A DNA stretch of 64,000 nucleotides, from NCBI RefSeq assembly GCF_030272615.1, contig NC_081412.1:668301852-668365851 (forward strand), given 5' to 3'. Below, piece by piece: positions 1-12,234 of the stretch. Each line of letters starts with the position of its first letter. The stretch's first letter is position 1. A model generated the notes under the pieces. It made no database searches. It saw only the letters and a program-made list of their open reading frames with translations, and had not been told where the DNA came from. Source of the DNA: Cryptomeria japonica (Eukaryota > Streptophyta > Pinopsida > Cupressales > Cupressaceae). The translations under genes and the position numbers were made by a program.

Positions 1-305
1 CCGCAGCTTCATCCCATATCCCTATCTCTGTTTATAAGTGAATCTTTCCTACTTTACATGCATTCCTAGTTCAATCTTTCTATCTACATTCTTTACAAAA
101 GAGGGTATCCTTGATGTCACAACCCTTGAAACTCATATAGAATCCAATCTTGCATTATGTGGGATTGGATCTTGTGGGTTTCAACCCCTCTTTTGAATGT
201 AAAGTCTCTCCTAAGTGAAAACCATCAACCCTAGTGACTCTCCCTTCTCTCTCCTTGGAGATTGGGGAGGGGAGAACGACTAGGGTTCGATTTTTCCGCT
301 TTACA
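1..305. other. Unassigned sequence abutting the LINE remnant
   Basis: No protein family is recognisable here. On the minus strand the LINE RT thumb region stops making sense at about position 306. Beyond that lies unrelated sequence with a pyrimidine-rich CCCTTCTCTCTCC tract and the phrase AACCCTAGT. It could be the edge of another element that interrupts the LINE, but no boundary repeat or TSD is visible. Confidence 0.4.
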
Positions 306-1940
306 CTAACAATAGATACTTTTGGAGACTTCAAAATAGACTTGATGAGAACAATTTTACCCGCCAAAGTTAACCATCTATGATTCCATGAGAGAATTCT
401 TTTAGAAATGACTGAAATAATCTTATCCCAAAAACCAATCTTATCCTATTTAACAAAGAAAGGAATCCCAAGGTAAGTACATGGAAGATTTCTAGTCTCA
501 AATCCCCAAAAGGATTGCAACCTATGTTGAACTAGTTGTGATGTATTAAGGAAAAAAATCTTTGATTTATCACCATTCACTTTCTGACCAGAAAACAATG
601 CATAATTTTGTATTATTCCTTTAATCACTTTTGCCTCAAGTAACGAAGCATGTCCAAATAACAAAGTATCATCTACAAAGAGACAATGAGAAATACTTTG
701 GGGAATATTCTGAATCCTTATACCTTTCCAAAGCCCACCCACTTTAGCAGCCCTAATAGCCCAACTAAAGGTTTCGGCTAGGAGAATAAACGAAAAGGGA
801 GAAAGGGGATCTCCTTGTCTCAAACCCCTAGAGGAAGTGAAAAAACAACAAGGAGAACCATTAATTAAAACCGAGAATCTTGCAGAAGAAATACATGCAC
901 GAATCCATTTGACCCAGGCCTTGGAAAAACCTAACTTCTCAAGAACAACACATAAAGCCCCCCCACTCTACTCTATCATAAGCCTTCATCATGTCTAGTT
1001 TAAGTATCATGGTTGGGGTTCTTTGGGTGGAAATAGAATGCAACACCTCATGTGCTACAATTGCACCCTCTGTCGTCTCCCTTTTGGGAACAAAACCACC
1101 TTGCTCCAATGAAATGATCCTAGGTATAATTTTTGCCAACCTAGTGGAAATTGCCTTCGTAAATATTTTATACAAAGTGTTACATAAAGCAATGGGGTAG
1201 AAGTCAATAAAAGTCTTAGTATCCTCTTTTTTAGGAATAATTGCAATCATTGTAGTATTAAGTTATTTTAAAATAGACCTATTTCTCCTAGCTTCCTCGA
1301 GAGCCAACAAAACATCATTTCCCACAAAATCCCAATATTTCTGAAAAAATAAAGGAGTAAAACCATCTGGTCCTGGAGCTTTATCCGGATTCATGGAAAA
1401 GACAACACTCTTAAATTATTCTAAGGAAAAGGGAGACATCAACATCTTGTTGTCTTCCAAAGATACTAAAGGAGGAATATTAGATATAATATCATTGTTG
1501 AGATTTCCATTTTTCAAAGATAATAATGACTTAAAAAACCTAACTGCCTCTGAAGCAATGTCTTCTGGCTCTATCAATAAATTCCCATTCTGACACTGAA
1601 TACAAGATATTCTATTCTTACATCTTTTAATCTTACTTGAAGAATGACAAAACTTTGTGTTCCTGTCACCATCTGAAAGCCATAACTCTCTAGATTTATG
1701 TCTCCAATAGATTTCCTCTCTAGCTAACACCTCCTCAAGCTATAATTTTAGTGACTTCAATTCATCAAAAACTTGTGGCACCATACCATGTTTAAGCACA
1801 TGAGTATTAAAACACTCAATCATATCTTGAATCCTTTGTTTCTCCTGAAAAAAGTTCTTAAAATGCGAGATATTCCATTCCCTAATATTCAATTTCAAAT
1901 AACTTAACTTCTTAGCAATCTAAAACATACGGGACCCAGA
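306..1940 (-). pseudogene. LINE (L1-type) ORF2 remnant: reverse transcriptase part
   Basis: This is the RT of a plant L1-like non-LTR retrotransposon, which primes reverse transcription of its own RNA at a nicked target. In order on the minus strand, 1250-939 encodes IIPKKEDTKTFIDFYPIALC, then EQGGFVPKRET and KLDMMKAYDRVEW. Next, 823-446 encodes MRQGDPLSPFSFILLAE and the catalytic FVDDTLLF (normally FADD). The thumb follows as AGKIVLIKSIL near 367-330. The 1730-1416 segment (GDRNTKFCH) is the usual EN-RT linker. The frame is broken several times, and the zinc-binding and RNase H domains expected downstream are missing because the copy ends at about 306. It is clearly inactive. The family is certain; exact edges are approximate. 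Confidence 0.88.
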
Positions 1941-2756
1941 CTAAAAAGGAGCAGAATTCCACCATTTCATAAGAAGAGGCAAAAAGGAAGAATCCCTAAA
2001 CCACATGGGCTCAAATTTAAATGGAGACTTAAAAGAAGCCCTATCCTCAATAACTGAATGGGAAATTGGAAAATGATCAGAACCCGAGACCAGTAGAATA
2101 GAGGAAAAGAATTCAAAATATGAATCAATCCAATTCTCAGATAACAAAAACTGATCTAATCTCTCAGCAATCTGAGAAAAATCTCTTCTCATGTTTGTCC
2201 ATGTGAAAACCCCATTCTGAGACTTACAATAAAAAAGGCTCATATCAGAAATGAAATCCCCAAAGTCATCCATAATCCTTTTATTAGGGAAAACACCTCC
2301 TCTTTTCTCATCTAAATCAGTGATAGCATTAAAATCACCCCCGAAGATAATAAAGGAACCATGTTTTAAGGGAGAAGAAATCCTCTTTAATTCACCCCAT
2401 AACTTACTCTTCCCTTGAATTCTTGATGGAGCATAAATATTAAAAAGCCAGAATTTAACCTTCAAAATCTTGCTTATAACTAAAGCCAACATCCAATTTG
2501 TAGCAGATGCCACTAATTGTACCTCAATATTATAATTATTCCAAAGCAGTGCCAAACCTCCTGAAGCACCACAAGCCAGAGAAGAAAGAAAATTCCACCT
2601 TCTCCAAGATGAAAAAACCAAATCAGCAGACACCATTTACAACTTTGTTTCTTGCAACATAAAAATATCACACTTAATTAAGTCCATCTAGGACTTAATT
2701 AAGCATCTCTTGTTAGGGTCATTTAAGCCCCTAACATTCCAATAAATAATTCTCAT
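1941..2756 (-). pseudogene. LINE ORF2 remnant: AP-type endonuclease domain
   Basis: This is the apurinic-like endonuclease that nicks target DNA for LINE insertion. The natural start is the ATG at 2756, giving MRIIYWNVRGLN, the standard opening of plant LINE ORF2. The motif LQETK follows, with the catalytic Glu. Further on are GGDFNAITDLDEKRGG and, near the end, SGSDHFPISHSV with the catalytic SDH. Two in-frame stops fall near the N-terminus: a TAG after LIKS, where Trp is usual, and a TAA after QETKL. A scan for long ORFs therefore starts only at 2636. The catalytic residues survive. It is continuous with the RT remnant downstream. Confidence 0.88.
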
Positions 2757-2761
2757 TGTTC

Positions 2762-3638
2762 TCAAGGGGAGGCCGAAGCTCCCCTCTTCCCATTAATCAG
2801 GGAATTTTTGCTTTCCCCAAAGCAACCTTGCAAATTATGTTTCACAGCCCCTGATCTTGTCACGAGAGGACTAGTCACAAATATTTTACTCCTCTTTCTT
2901 TTTACACTTACAGGAGTTAGGCATGTTTTCTTAGGCCTACCAAGAGAGACTGAATGTCTCCCTTGCCCACCAGCAGGAGAAAGGGACAAAGTCTTTTGAA
3001 TTCCAACATCAATTTCCATTTGAGTCTTAAGATTATTTGGAGGCCTACCTCTCCTATGAGAAACCATCGATGGTGAAAAAACCGGAGTTGTTTGAACAAT
3101 TGGTAAACTCTTGCATGACTTTGGAGAAGCCAGGATAAATGGATTATCTTCAAACCCAACTCTGTTGTAGCCAAAACTGTAAAAGGATTAGCAGATGCAA
3201 AAATTGGAAGGGTCGAGTTTATACCCCCAAATCATTCTCAATTGAACAAACAACTCTATCAGTAATACCCTCATCCATTTGATGTGCATGCTTGTTAAAA
3301 ATATCATGTACTTGCTAAACCAGATTCTCATCTGGCATAATAACAGGGACAACCTCTGACGAATTACTATTCCCTAAGGAAGATTCATTAGCCATATTAA
3401 TTTCAACATTCAGAGGGGAATTATTAGACACCAAATTCTTAATTTCCTGAACTAAAGAAGCATCATTAGGAAAACCTATGGCAGGTACCTGTTTAATAGT
3501 TTCTATATCAACCACTACATTTTTATCTAAATTCACATTCTTTGAAGAATCCAAAACCTCCTTTTGAGTGCATGAAGACAAATTGTCGTCCTTACCCTTT
3601 GTGTGATTATTTGGCATCTTAGGGAAATCTATCATCAA
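2762..3638 (-). pseudogene. LINE ORF1 C-terminal remnant with AT-hook-like motifs
   Basis: Two overlapping fragments (3638-3315 and 3067-2762) lie directly upstream of the ORF2 start. They look like the C-terminal linker of a plant LINE ORF1 nucleic-acid-binding protein. The segment near 3067 has HRRGRPPNN and SLGRPKK, short basic Arg-Gly-Arg-Pro patterns like AT-hooks. The expected N-terminal DUF4283-like and CCHC parts are not found upstream, so the element is probably 5'-truncated near 3640. Assignment rests on position and basic motifs, not on a diagnostic domain. Confidence 0.55.
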
Positions 3639-5636
3639 TGGATGAAATGAAAGGAAATTGGAATTTTTAAATTAGGGCCAATGGGATATCATTTAATTTT
3701 AAAATTGACAAAATTAGAATTTTAAAATCAGGGTAGATTATAATTAACCACTTAAATTTAAATATTTTCTTGAAATGAAATGTTGAATTTTGAAGGTATT
3801 TTTTATTTTAGAGGGATCAAAAATTGACAAAATCAGCCAATCTTCTAGATTTATTTTACTAAATATAGTCATAACAGTCTCTTGAAATTTTGAGAAAAAA
3901 AGTCGAAGACCATGTTGAAAGTGCACATAGTCTGACCAACTTTTTTTGAAAATTTCAAGAATGAAAGTTACAATGATTTGAAAGCTAACCCCCAAAAAAT
4001 GGTGGATTTTACGATCTCTATATAGGCAAAATTAAGGTTTGAATGTGAAAATAGGACCGTATTAGGGTTTTGAGAAAAAAAAAAGGGATTGAATTATAAA
4101 TTTGAAAAAGGTCAAACCTAATGGATAAGGACAACTTGAAAAATGTTTAGAAAACTGAAATTGATTGAAATTTGCACAAAATCCAATTAATTTAAAAATT
4201 AGGTTTTTAGGACCTAACCACTTAATTTTTGAGATTTTAAATTTTGAAAAAGGAGGGAAATTGAAAATTTGAGTTTTAGGAGAGGATAATTCTAAAAATA
4301 GTCACAAAACTGAAAATTAAATGGAAATTCAATTTTTGCACAAGTTCAAGATGATTTTTAAAAATTAGGGTTTTGACAATTAACCTCTTGATTTCGTGAA
4401 TTTGATTTGTAAATTGAACAAGATAGTGAAGAAATTGAATTTGACAAACAAAGCAATTTTCAGATCTAAGACAATAGCAAGCAATTTTTACAAAGCACAA
4501 GTTCAATTTCAATTTTAAAAACTAGGGTTTTGAATGAATTAACCACTAAGTTTGCAAAAAAATTAAACTTGTAAATGAAAAATATACAATGATTCTCAAA
4601 ATAAAGCATGCAAGATGTCGGGTTTACCAAAATGTAATGTGGGGAAAAGTGAATGATGGGGAGATCAAGAGGAAATATTTTCTTCCCTCCAAGGAGAGAT
4701 GAAAGTTTCACTATGGATTTCCCTTCAATCACCTCATGCACATTACATTTAAAATAGGGGGGAAATTCACTAGATCCAATCTCTGAGGAAAGAGGTTGAA
4801 TACTAAATGAATTGATAATGAGATGGAAGTGACAAGCTAACCCCTCTTTTAGAATGGAAAATGATTGAATTATGTGTTTTGAGACTGAGTGTAAAAGTAG
4901 CAAAGAACTGATTATAACTCAAGATATAAGTGTGGGATGAAGTTGTGCACCTGGATCTAGTTAAAATATGTTGAGACAAAGTTTCCCTATGAATTTGAGG
5001 AAAAGTTACTGGGATCGTGTTGAAAGTGTACACGGTCCTTCAAAAAATCCGCAAAATGAAAATGGTTTTTCTACCTCTTTAAATAGAGTCCAAATCTTCA
5101 AGAACAGTTGTGCACTTGCAACCTACACATATAAAAGAGAGGAAAAGGGGCAAGGATTGGGGGTTTGCCTTCAGGTCAAGCCCCAGTTTTGGAATTAACC
5201 AAATGATGAAAGAAAGTACTTGCAAGTAAATGTAAATGAAAGACTAAAATGTAATTCACCTCAAGAGAGGTTGTAATAGAAATGTAGGTTGATTTTATTG
5301 TATGAAATTGAATGTTGAAAGGGATCTTCTCTTCAATGGTTGAATCCTTGACTTGAATGCAACACCTAGCCTTGAAGGGAGACTTGAGATGCTCAATGAT
5401 TGAAAGGGATGCTTGAATGCTTGATTGCTCGAACTTGTAACTCATGTAAACTTTCACCTTTTTTTCAATATGCAAATGAGAGGGCAAATGTGACTTATAT
5501 ATTCATCAATTAGGGTTAATAGGCTGATTTTTCATCATAGGCCGACATAGGGGAAGATTTCTCACTTTAATCACAAAGTTCAATGCACTGTTTGAATGAA
5601 GGGGCCCCAAGATAGGGTAGGGACAGGGGTGCTACA
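3639..5636 (-). repeat. AT-rich, probably long LTR (solo or fragment)
   Basis: No convincing coding sequence is present. The plus strand ends in GGGGTGCTACA at 5636; reversed, this reads TGTAGCACCCC, a typical plant Gypsy LTR start. The interior is AT-rich and repetitive. The phrase TTGAAAGTGCACATAGTC near 3913 recurs as TTGAAAGTGTACACGGTC near 5018, and variants of TTAGGGTTTTGA and AACCACTTAA recur at 4050-4560. No matching TG end or TSD was found at the left, so this may be only part of an LTR. ORFs in the region look like chance frames. Confidence 0.35.
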
Positions 5637-5751
5637 CCCATGTCCTTCATACAGTTTCCAAGGATGAGAAAGTCTCGGGTCTCTGATCAGGCTTGGGGAT
5701 TCAATTCGCTAATGTGAAGACCCTAATGTGGTTGAAAATTTCAAGGGTCAC

Positions 5752-6446
5752 AATTTTATGACAATACACTATTGTAGAAGGTATTATAATATCCAATGAA
5801 GCTATTCATTCTATTAAGAATGTAGGTATTGAGAAGATGATTGTTAAATTAGACATTAAAAAGGCTTATGACAAGGTCAAATGGGACTTTTTATTTAAAG
5901 TTCTACAAAAGTTCAAGATCTATCATAGTTGGAATGAGTGGTTTAAGGGTTGTATCTGAACCCCAAGGTATTTGGTTTTGGTAAATGGTAGTCCACAATG
6001 TTATTTTGAATCCTCAAGAGGGCTCAGGCAAGAGGATCCTATCTCCTCTTTCCTTTTCATTATTATGGAAGAATCACTAGGGTGGATGATATATTTGCAA
6101 AGGAGTGAAGTGACCTAGAAAGGTATTAAAGTGGCTCAAGGGGTTAGATCAATTTCTCATTCATAATTTTATGATGACACTCTTCTGTTAGGGAATGCTT
6201 CTTTTTGAGAAGTTTGGGTAATGAAGTGCACTTTAGATAGTTGTAGTGGTTTCTCCGGGTAGATGATTAATTGGAGAAAATCAGATTTTTTTTTTTTAAT
6301 ACACCAATTCAAAAATAGAGAGAAATTTCCTAGATTTAGAAATGAATATTGGTGGTCTACTAGGAAAATATCTTGGCATCCCCTCTTTGAAGGGGCAAGT
6401 TGTTCCTCTATTTGGAAAGGCTTGTTTGATTGTTGCTTGCGATGGA
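5752..6446 (+). pseudogene. LINE ORF2 remnant: RT core (plus-strand LINE)
   Basis: This is a decayed RT of a second plant LINE. Readable blocks are IVEGIIISNEAIHSIKN, IVKLDIKKAYDKVKWDFLF, LVNGSPQCYFESSRGLRQ, EDPISSFLFIIMEESLGW and FYDDTLLLGNA, where the catalytic FADD is now FYDD. These are followed by SGFSG and MINWRKS. Several in-frame stops are present. Endonuclease and ORF1 are absent upstream, so the copy is 5'-truncated at about 5750. The LINE continues after the insert that ends at 7861. The 115 bases between 5637 and 5751 show nothing recognisable. Confidence 0.82.
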
Positions 6447-6520
6447 TTACTTCATTTGATTGAATTTTGATGTTGAAATTTGTGATTTGAGTGATCTCTT
6501 ATTATTCTATGATGTGTATG

Positions 6521-7861
6521 TGTTGGCAGCAACAAAGCAGGAAAATTAAGAAGGGGGTGAATCAGTTTTCACTAAACTCAACCAAATTAATCTAAACTTT
6601 AGATTTGATCAATAACAACAATAGAAAAGATAAAACCCACATCAAAAACACACATAATACATGAATTTTTGATGTGGAAAACCCAGTTAAGGGAAAAACC
6701 ATGGTGGGAACCTACCCACAATATGATGATACTATGTAGTAGTATGTGTAAATATTACATTGGGGAATGCACATGCATTCAGGCACACTACCTAGAGCTC
6801 ATTGCTCAAAACAACAAATGAAAACAACCTTGGGAAGGCTCACTACCTTAAATAGATTGAACACCAATCCAAATTACATGAACTAAAGGAATATCATCTC
6901 CAAATGCCTGATCACAGTTCTAGTTAAGCACACTATCTGCACAACAACACTTCTCTACACTTCTCAACTATCAAAAGATAAATTCACTTGTTCACTCATA
7001 CAATACTCTCACAGATATTAGATACAACTATAGACACTCACAAACACTCAACATTCATGATTACATCACTAATTTATATAAATCATCAACCTTGACCTCA
7101 AGGTTGGGTCAACACATAAGACCTAATTACAAAATTATACCACACAATACATAAATCTATAATTGGACCAACACAATGTCAACAAGGACATATAATTGAC
7201 CCAAATAAAATTCTTAAACATGTAACACCGCCAAATAACTCACCAAGATCATCCACAACACGCTAAACCATCAAATATGTTGCATAACACGAAAAATACC
7301 ATCAGACCAATAAAATTTTCAATAATACACACCACGATCAATGCGGGCCACCAAAATCCATAGAACATAATTAGAGAACATCAACAAGCAATGTGAATTC
7401 CACCAAAATAACCACAACAACATAGATAATAAAAATCATCATTATTTCATCACTGGAGCTCAAGAACACCAACTAAAAAACTAAAAGATACACTTGTGAA
7501 GTTCCAAAGCATGAGCCACCCAAATTCAAGACACACATGAATGTCCCAAACACTCCAAAATCCACACAACATAAGGAATCAATTCTAGAGCAATACAATC
7601 CATAAATTACAACTTTGTAATACAAAACCAACAAAAAAACCAATCACTACACCAGATCACACAACTCGATCAAATCACCTTCTGGAATACTGAAACTCAT
7701 ACTAAATCAGCTAGAGATAAGTATCTCAAAACCCATTAATCCACATCAGCACATATGCAACAAATCACCAAAACCAACTCTCTACAAAAAACCAATTCTC
7801 TACAACACAAGAATATGTTGACATCAATGACAACACATTCCAACAACTCTAATATCCAACA
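6521..7861. repeat. Solo-LTR-like insertion inside the plus-strand LINE
   Basis: This non-coding block starts TGTTGGCAGC and ends AATATCCAACA, so it has TG...CA termini. It splits the LINE between RT core and thumb. It shares family marks with the LTRs of elements A and B: AAGGGGGTGAATCAG just inside the left end, a GTGGAAAACCC/GTGGGAACC stretch, CTAGAGCTCATTGCTC, and TTGACATCAATGACAA near the right end. No internal coding region exists, so a solo LTR is the simplest reading. Flanking pentamers (GTATG left, GTACA right) are not a clean TSD. Confidence 0.6.
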
Positions 7862-9168
7862 GTACATGAAAATCCCCATCAAAGTTTTAAAAGTAATTGA
7901 GCAGAAGATGAGGATTTTTTTTTGGAATGGTGCAAGAGAAGAAGATAAAATGCCACTCTTGGCATGGGAAGATATTTGTAGATCAAAACATGGTAATGGT
8001 GTGGGTTTGAGAAATTGGCAAAAAATGAATGAAGCAATGGGTGCTAAACTTGTTTGGTTCATCTACAAAAATCCAAGTCAACTTTGGCTTAAAATTCTAA
8101 GGGCTAAATACAAGTAGATAGTTAGAAGGATCAAAGAATTTTAATAATTAGGAATCCTCCTAGAGGTTCAGCTGCTTGGATCTTTATTGTCTTATGCATA
8201 AAAATTATTACAAAGCATATCACATGGAAAATTGGTGATGAGAGAAGTGCAGATTTTTTGTTAGATTTGTGGGATGGGCTAGAAACTTTAGGAAGTGATC
8301 AAAACTTGGATGAGCTTAGGAGAATCCTTTGTGTGCAATGGGGGTCAAAGGTAAGAGACTATATGAAACCAAAGTTGGTTGATGTCAAATTGGAGTGGGG
8401 ATGGAAATCTATGGAGAATACTCTACAGAATGTGCATTATAAACAATTAGTTGAGGACAATTTTAGGGAAAGGAGAACCCTTTTAGTAGAAAAAGAAGAT
8501 AAGGTGGTGTGGTGTGGAGCAAAAAATGGTAATTACTTAGTGAAAATTGGTTACCAATTTATTGATAGAGCTAAGAGAGAAAAGTGGTGGCCGATAAGTT
8601 TATGTTGGGGGAAAGAATGTCTTCCCAAGGGAGGAGCCTTTGCATGGTTGGTGATCAAAGGAAGAATTCTCACAGGAGAGCGGAGAAAAAAACTAGGCTT
8701 CATGGGTCCTACAAAGTGTGTTGTGTGTGATAAGGAGGAAAATGTTTGCTAGATAGTGTTGGATGATGGTTTTGTAAACATTAGAGTGGTATGTGCCCTT
8801 TCCTACAATATTGAAGGATGTATTCTTTGGGTGGATAGTATGTAGGAGGAAACCAGCTTTCACATGAGTATGGAAGATCTGCCCCTCAATGATAGTTTAG
8901 AAATTTTGGAAAGAAAGAAATAGGAGTATTTTTTAGGGTAAATCAGAATCTATGGAGAGAGTTTGCAATATAATTGATACAACTATTGAGGAAGTAGTTT
9001 GTGCAACGACCTCACAACTTTACATAGAGAAGTTTGAATTTACAAAAGAAGATAATCGTATTCAGTAGTGTTGGCCAAAAATTAAATTCAGGCTCATTCA
9101 TGGGCTTTGTCAGATTAATCCGATTGAGGTCCCAAGATGTAAGGTGAAATGGGTGGCTTCTCAACAAG
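7862..9168 (+). pseudogene. LINE ORF2 remnant: RT thumb and zinc-binding (zf-RVT) region
   Basis: This is the continuation of the plus-strand LINE after the insert. The thumb reads IPIKVLKVIEQKMRIFFW, then LLAWEDICRSKHGNGVGLRN and MNEAMGAKLVW. Downstream GSAAWIF and ITWKIGDERSADFLLDLW are typical LINE spacer motifs. At 8258-8752 a zf-RVT-type domain shows KNGNYLVKIGYQF, CLPKGGAFAWLVIKGRILTG and the metal-site pattern GPTKCVVCDKEENVC. A stop ends the long frame at 8752, and readable sequence continues in broken frames to the RNase H. The whole is inactive. Confidence 0.82.
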
Positions 9169-9570
9169 AGTGGCAAAAATAAAACTTTGATGGAGCATCA
9201 AAAGGAAACCCTGGAGCATCAGGGGAAGGTTTCATAATCAGAGATTGGATGGGGAATATCTTGGTGATGGGAGCTCAAAAATTATTGGAGGGAATGAATA
9301 ATGTGGCTGATGTTAAAGCAACCATGTTGACCATCCAATGGGTGATCAGATTGGAAATTCAAAACCTACATCTAGAGGGTGATTCCAAAATAATTACCAA
9401 TACAATAATTAAAGGAGAAGCCCAAGCCTGGCACATGAATAAATTTATTTTCATATTACAAATGATTTAATTTTTTTTTATAAATTATAGCATTTCACAT
9501 GTGTGAAGGGAAAGAAATGAAGTGGAAGATGTACTTTCCAAGTGGGAAACACCAGTTAGTGAAGTGGATG
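9169..9570 (+). pseudogene. LINE RNase H domain (plus-strand LINE)
   Basis: This is the RNase H module carried at the ORF2 C-terminus of some plant L1 elements; it removes the RNA strand of the hybrid. The frame gives NFDGASKGNPGASGEGFI with the first Asp, and later HLEGDSKIITNTIIKGEA with the third-motif Asp. A corrupted ISHV..EGKEVEDVLSKW block follows near 9490-9545. The second motif reads NNVADVKATMLTI where N.AE..A is usual, so the catalytic Glu appears replaced by Asp. A stop follows ILQMI at 9470. A homologous copy lies at 18020-18470. Confidence 0.75.
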
Positions 9571-10845
9571 AAAATCATGTGGAAAATTTTCATGATCTCT
9601 CAAATAATGACCTAGGAGGAGTTGTACAGTTTGGCATTGCCATTATTACTTTGCACGATCGAGAATGTTGGGATGGTGATTAATCATTTGTTATTGATGT
9701 TTGGGCCCATTTTTTGTTGTGTCTGGAAGTGGTGGTGTAAAGGTGGTGATGAGGATGGAAGCAAATTTTACCCTTTACACTTCCAGGCAACAAATAGTGT
9801 TCATTAGTGACGTTACTACAAAGCAACACAAATGCATTTTCGAGTTTGGAGATGTAAAGTTTGTGCAGATTGTCGAGACCCTTCTAGGTGAGAATTTTTT
9901 GAAGACCATGCACAAGTACCATATGAATGTGGATGTACTCACAATGGTGTTGGACTAGGGTTTGGAGCTAGGTGAGAAGAAGGATTTTCTAGTGTAGGTG
10001 TTGAGGGGGTGCATTAAGGACAACTAGTTGTGCAGGCTTACGAAATTTCTTAAAATGACCATTCTTGGAGCAATTTTTGATGTTGGGGAGGGTCCAAATA
10101 GTGACAATATTCATTAATTGAGAGAGATGATACCTAAATTATTTGATGGCCTTTTGATTGAGATGAGTGTTGAGCTGAAGCCGCAATAGGTTGGGACTCA
10201 CTGAAGCTCTACTTAAAGCAAAGGGAGGTGGAATCTTGTGGTGTTGGGACCTTTGGACCTACAATGAGAGAATTGAAGGTGAAGGGAAAGAGGAAGGCAG
10301 CAGGAATGAGGAGGAGGAATCTGAAAAAATGGATGATAGCACATGAAAGAGTTGTGATGGATCATGCAAAGATGAACAATGCAGGTGACGGTTCAAGTAG
10401 CCTACTTCATAGTGTGACCTAGCCCTGGGTTTCATGGAAATTTTTGTTTTTTCTTTTAAATTTTGATATATAATGTTGGACCAATTTTAAAAGTGTGATT
10501 GGAATGTAAAGAATGATATACTTGTAAATTTGATGCAGAAGTATGAAATTCTTTAGTGGTTTGAGTCTTTGGGTAGTAGTCAGTGTCTTATGTTTGTCCA
10601 TAGGGTTGGGGGTTGAAATTTTGCAATGGTGTTATGTATTTGACATGCGAAAGGGTTGGCTCTTTTTAAATCATGCCAAGTAATTTTTGGTGCCTAGTAT
10701 AGTTTAATGGTGAGGGTTAATGTTTAGCATTGGGTTCTTTATTGGATGTTCACCTATATGGTTTAGGCGATTTGAAATTTTTGTATTGGCTATGTATCTA
10801 CAGATCTTTTATTAATAAAAATATACTTATTACTGACCAAAACAA
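9571..10845 (+). other. LINE 3' region downstream of RNase H, with 3' UTR
   Basis: Broken frames continue for about 850 bases beyond the RNase H. One contains MRMEANFTLYTSRQQ (9755-9800). Another, at 10228-10422, is strongly basic (ELKVKGKRKAAGMRRRNLKK). The tail GTATTGGCTATGTATCTACAG followed by AATAAAAATATACTT looks like a LINE 3' UTR ending near 10845. The third LINE in this window also has MEANFTL downstream of RNase H, so part of this region may be a conserved C-terminal extension. No known domain is recognised. Confidence 0.45.
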
Positions 10846-11126
10846 ATATGGCCACATTTTTTAATTTTATGAAGTCATAGACATAAAGGAAAAGGCTTAG
10901 GTCCTTTTGAGAATAGCATTATACAACCCATACAAATTAAAGATTTTTTTAGAAATTTTATAAGGTATTTCATATCCACCTATACCTATTATAAAGTCCA
11001 CAAAAATATCCCATTACAAAAATGAAGCTCTGCATAAATGAAATCTTTAGAGAAAGCCCTTTTCTCACCCTCCCTAAATCCAAAATTAATAGATTTATGT
11101 TTAGGACCTTTAACTCCTTTAATCTA
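10846..11126. other. Unassigned spacer left of element A
   Basis: Low-complexity AT-rich sequence with no recognisable coding content on either strand. It ends at the target-site copy CATTA used by element A. Sequence across the empty site continues at 17868. Confidence 0.4.
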
Positions 11127-11131
11127 CATTA

Positions 11132-12234
11132 TGTTAGGTCCCAGAGACAACTGAGAAGGGGCGGGGGGGGGGGGGTTGAATCAGTTGTCAAATAAATTCA
11201 AACCAAAAACAACTTAACCAACTTATACACTCAATATCGGTAAACTAGTTTCTTATGTCGGTAGACAGTTTTATCAGTTAACTACAATACCGGTAAAGAT
11301 TAATGCATGAAACTAAAAGGAAATAACATCCACAACACATAACACCAATATTTGTATGTGGAAACCCTGTAAGGGGAAAAACCACAGTGGGAAACGTTAC
11401 CCACAATCAGATGATACTACTGCAGATAGTAAGTGTATACAAATGGGGTTTGCACATAGTAAGTGTATACAAATGGGGTTTGCACATGCAGAAAGGCCAA
11501 GCACCTAGAGCTCACTGCTCAAACACAAAATAGGAGTCACACTGACTACAATTGGATGGTTAAATCCAATAAGAATGTACTGCTTAAATTAGCATCTTCT
11601 ATGTTGGATTCAGTACCAATGTAGTTTTGATTGTCTTCACAAAAACCTTCCTTCAACCTTCAAATAATGTCTGTGTGTATAGCTTTTCTTATTCTCGCAT
11701 ATACCTTCACACAATTTCTTCTTCACATTCCACATCTGATCTTACAAATAGGATCTTACATTTATATCATAACCTAGGACCAATTTTTGTAGGTCAGCTC
11801 TAAAGGATATTACAATAAAATTAATTTACAAATAAATTAATGCCTGATGCAATAACCAATTCAACATGTTGGCTTAATGCATTTACAACAATAATAGATC
11901 ATCTCCATAGCGTGCCATGCTGATCTAGAAAAGATAAGCCTGTCGATGTATAACCTGGACCTATTTGCCAGTAACAACAAATATGCAAATATGAATATGC
12001 TAATGAATAAATCTCCAGGACAAAGTGTTTAAACGATGTCTTCAACATAACCAGGTATTTTCCATTCCATTCCAAGTGTCAATGATCATTATATTCTACC
12101 GGTGTACCAGATTCCAGTGACTGTGCATGAGTCATTTGCTTGCCGGTGAATGTTGCTGATTCTCCAAAGTGCCAGAGTTGATAAGTGTTAGTAGGTGTTG
12201 ACATCAATGACAAAACCATACCAAAATACCAACA
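11132..12234 (-). repeat. Element A 3' LTR
   Basis: The 1,103-bp LTR is homologous to 16799-17862. The length excess comes partly from a local duplication: AGTAAGTGTATACAAATGGGGTTTGCACAT occurs twice in tandem near 11428-11485 but once in the other LTR, and a longer G run lies near 11162. Scattered substitutions between the LTRs indicate an old insertion. The plus-strand right end is CCAAAATACCAACA. Confidence 0.93.

Noticed and set aside
4276..5487. Several minus-strand ORFs of 76-145 codons
   Set aside because: They lie in AT-rich repeated sequence, share no motifs with known families and have no conserved partner in the window.
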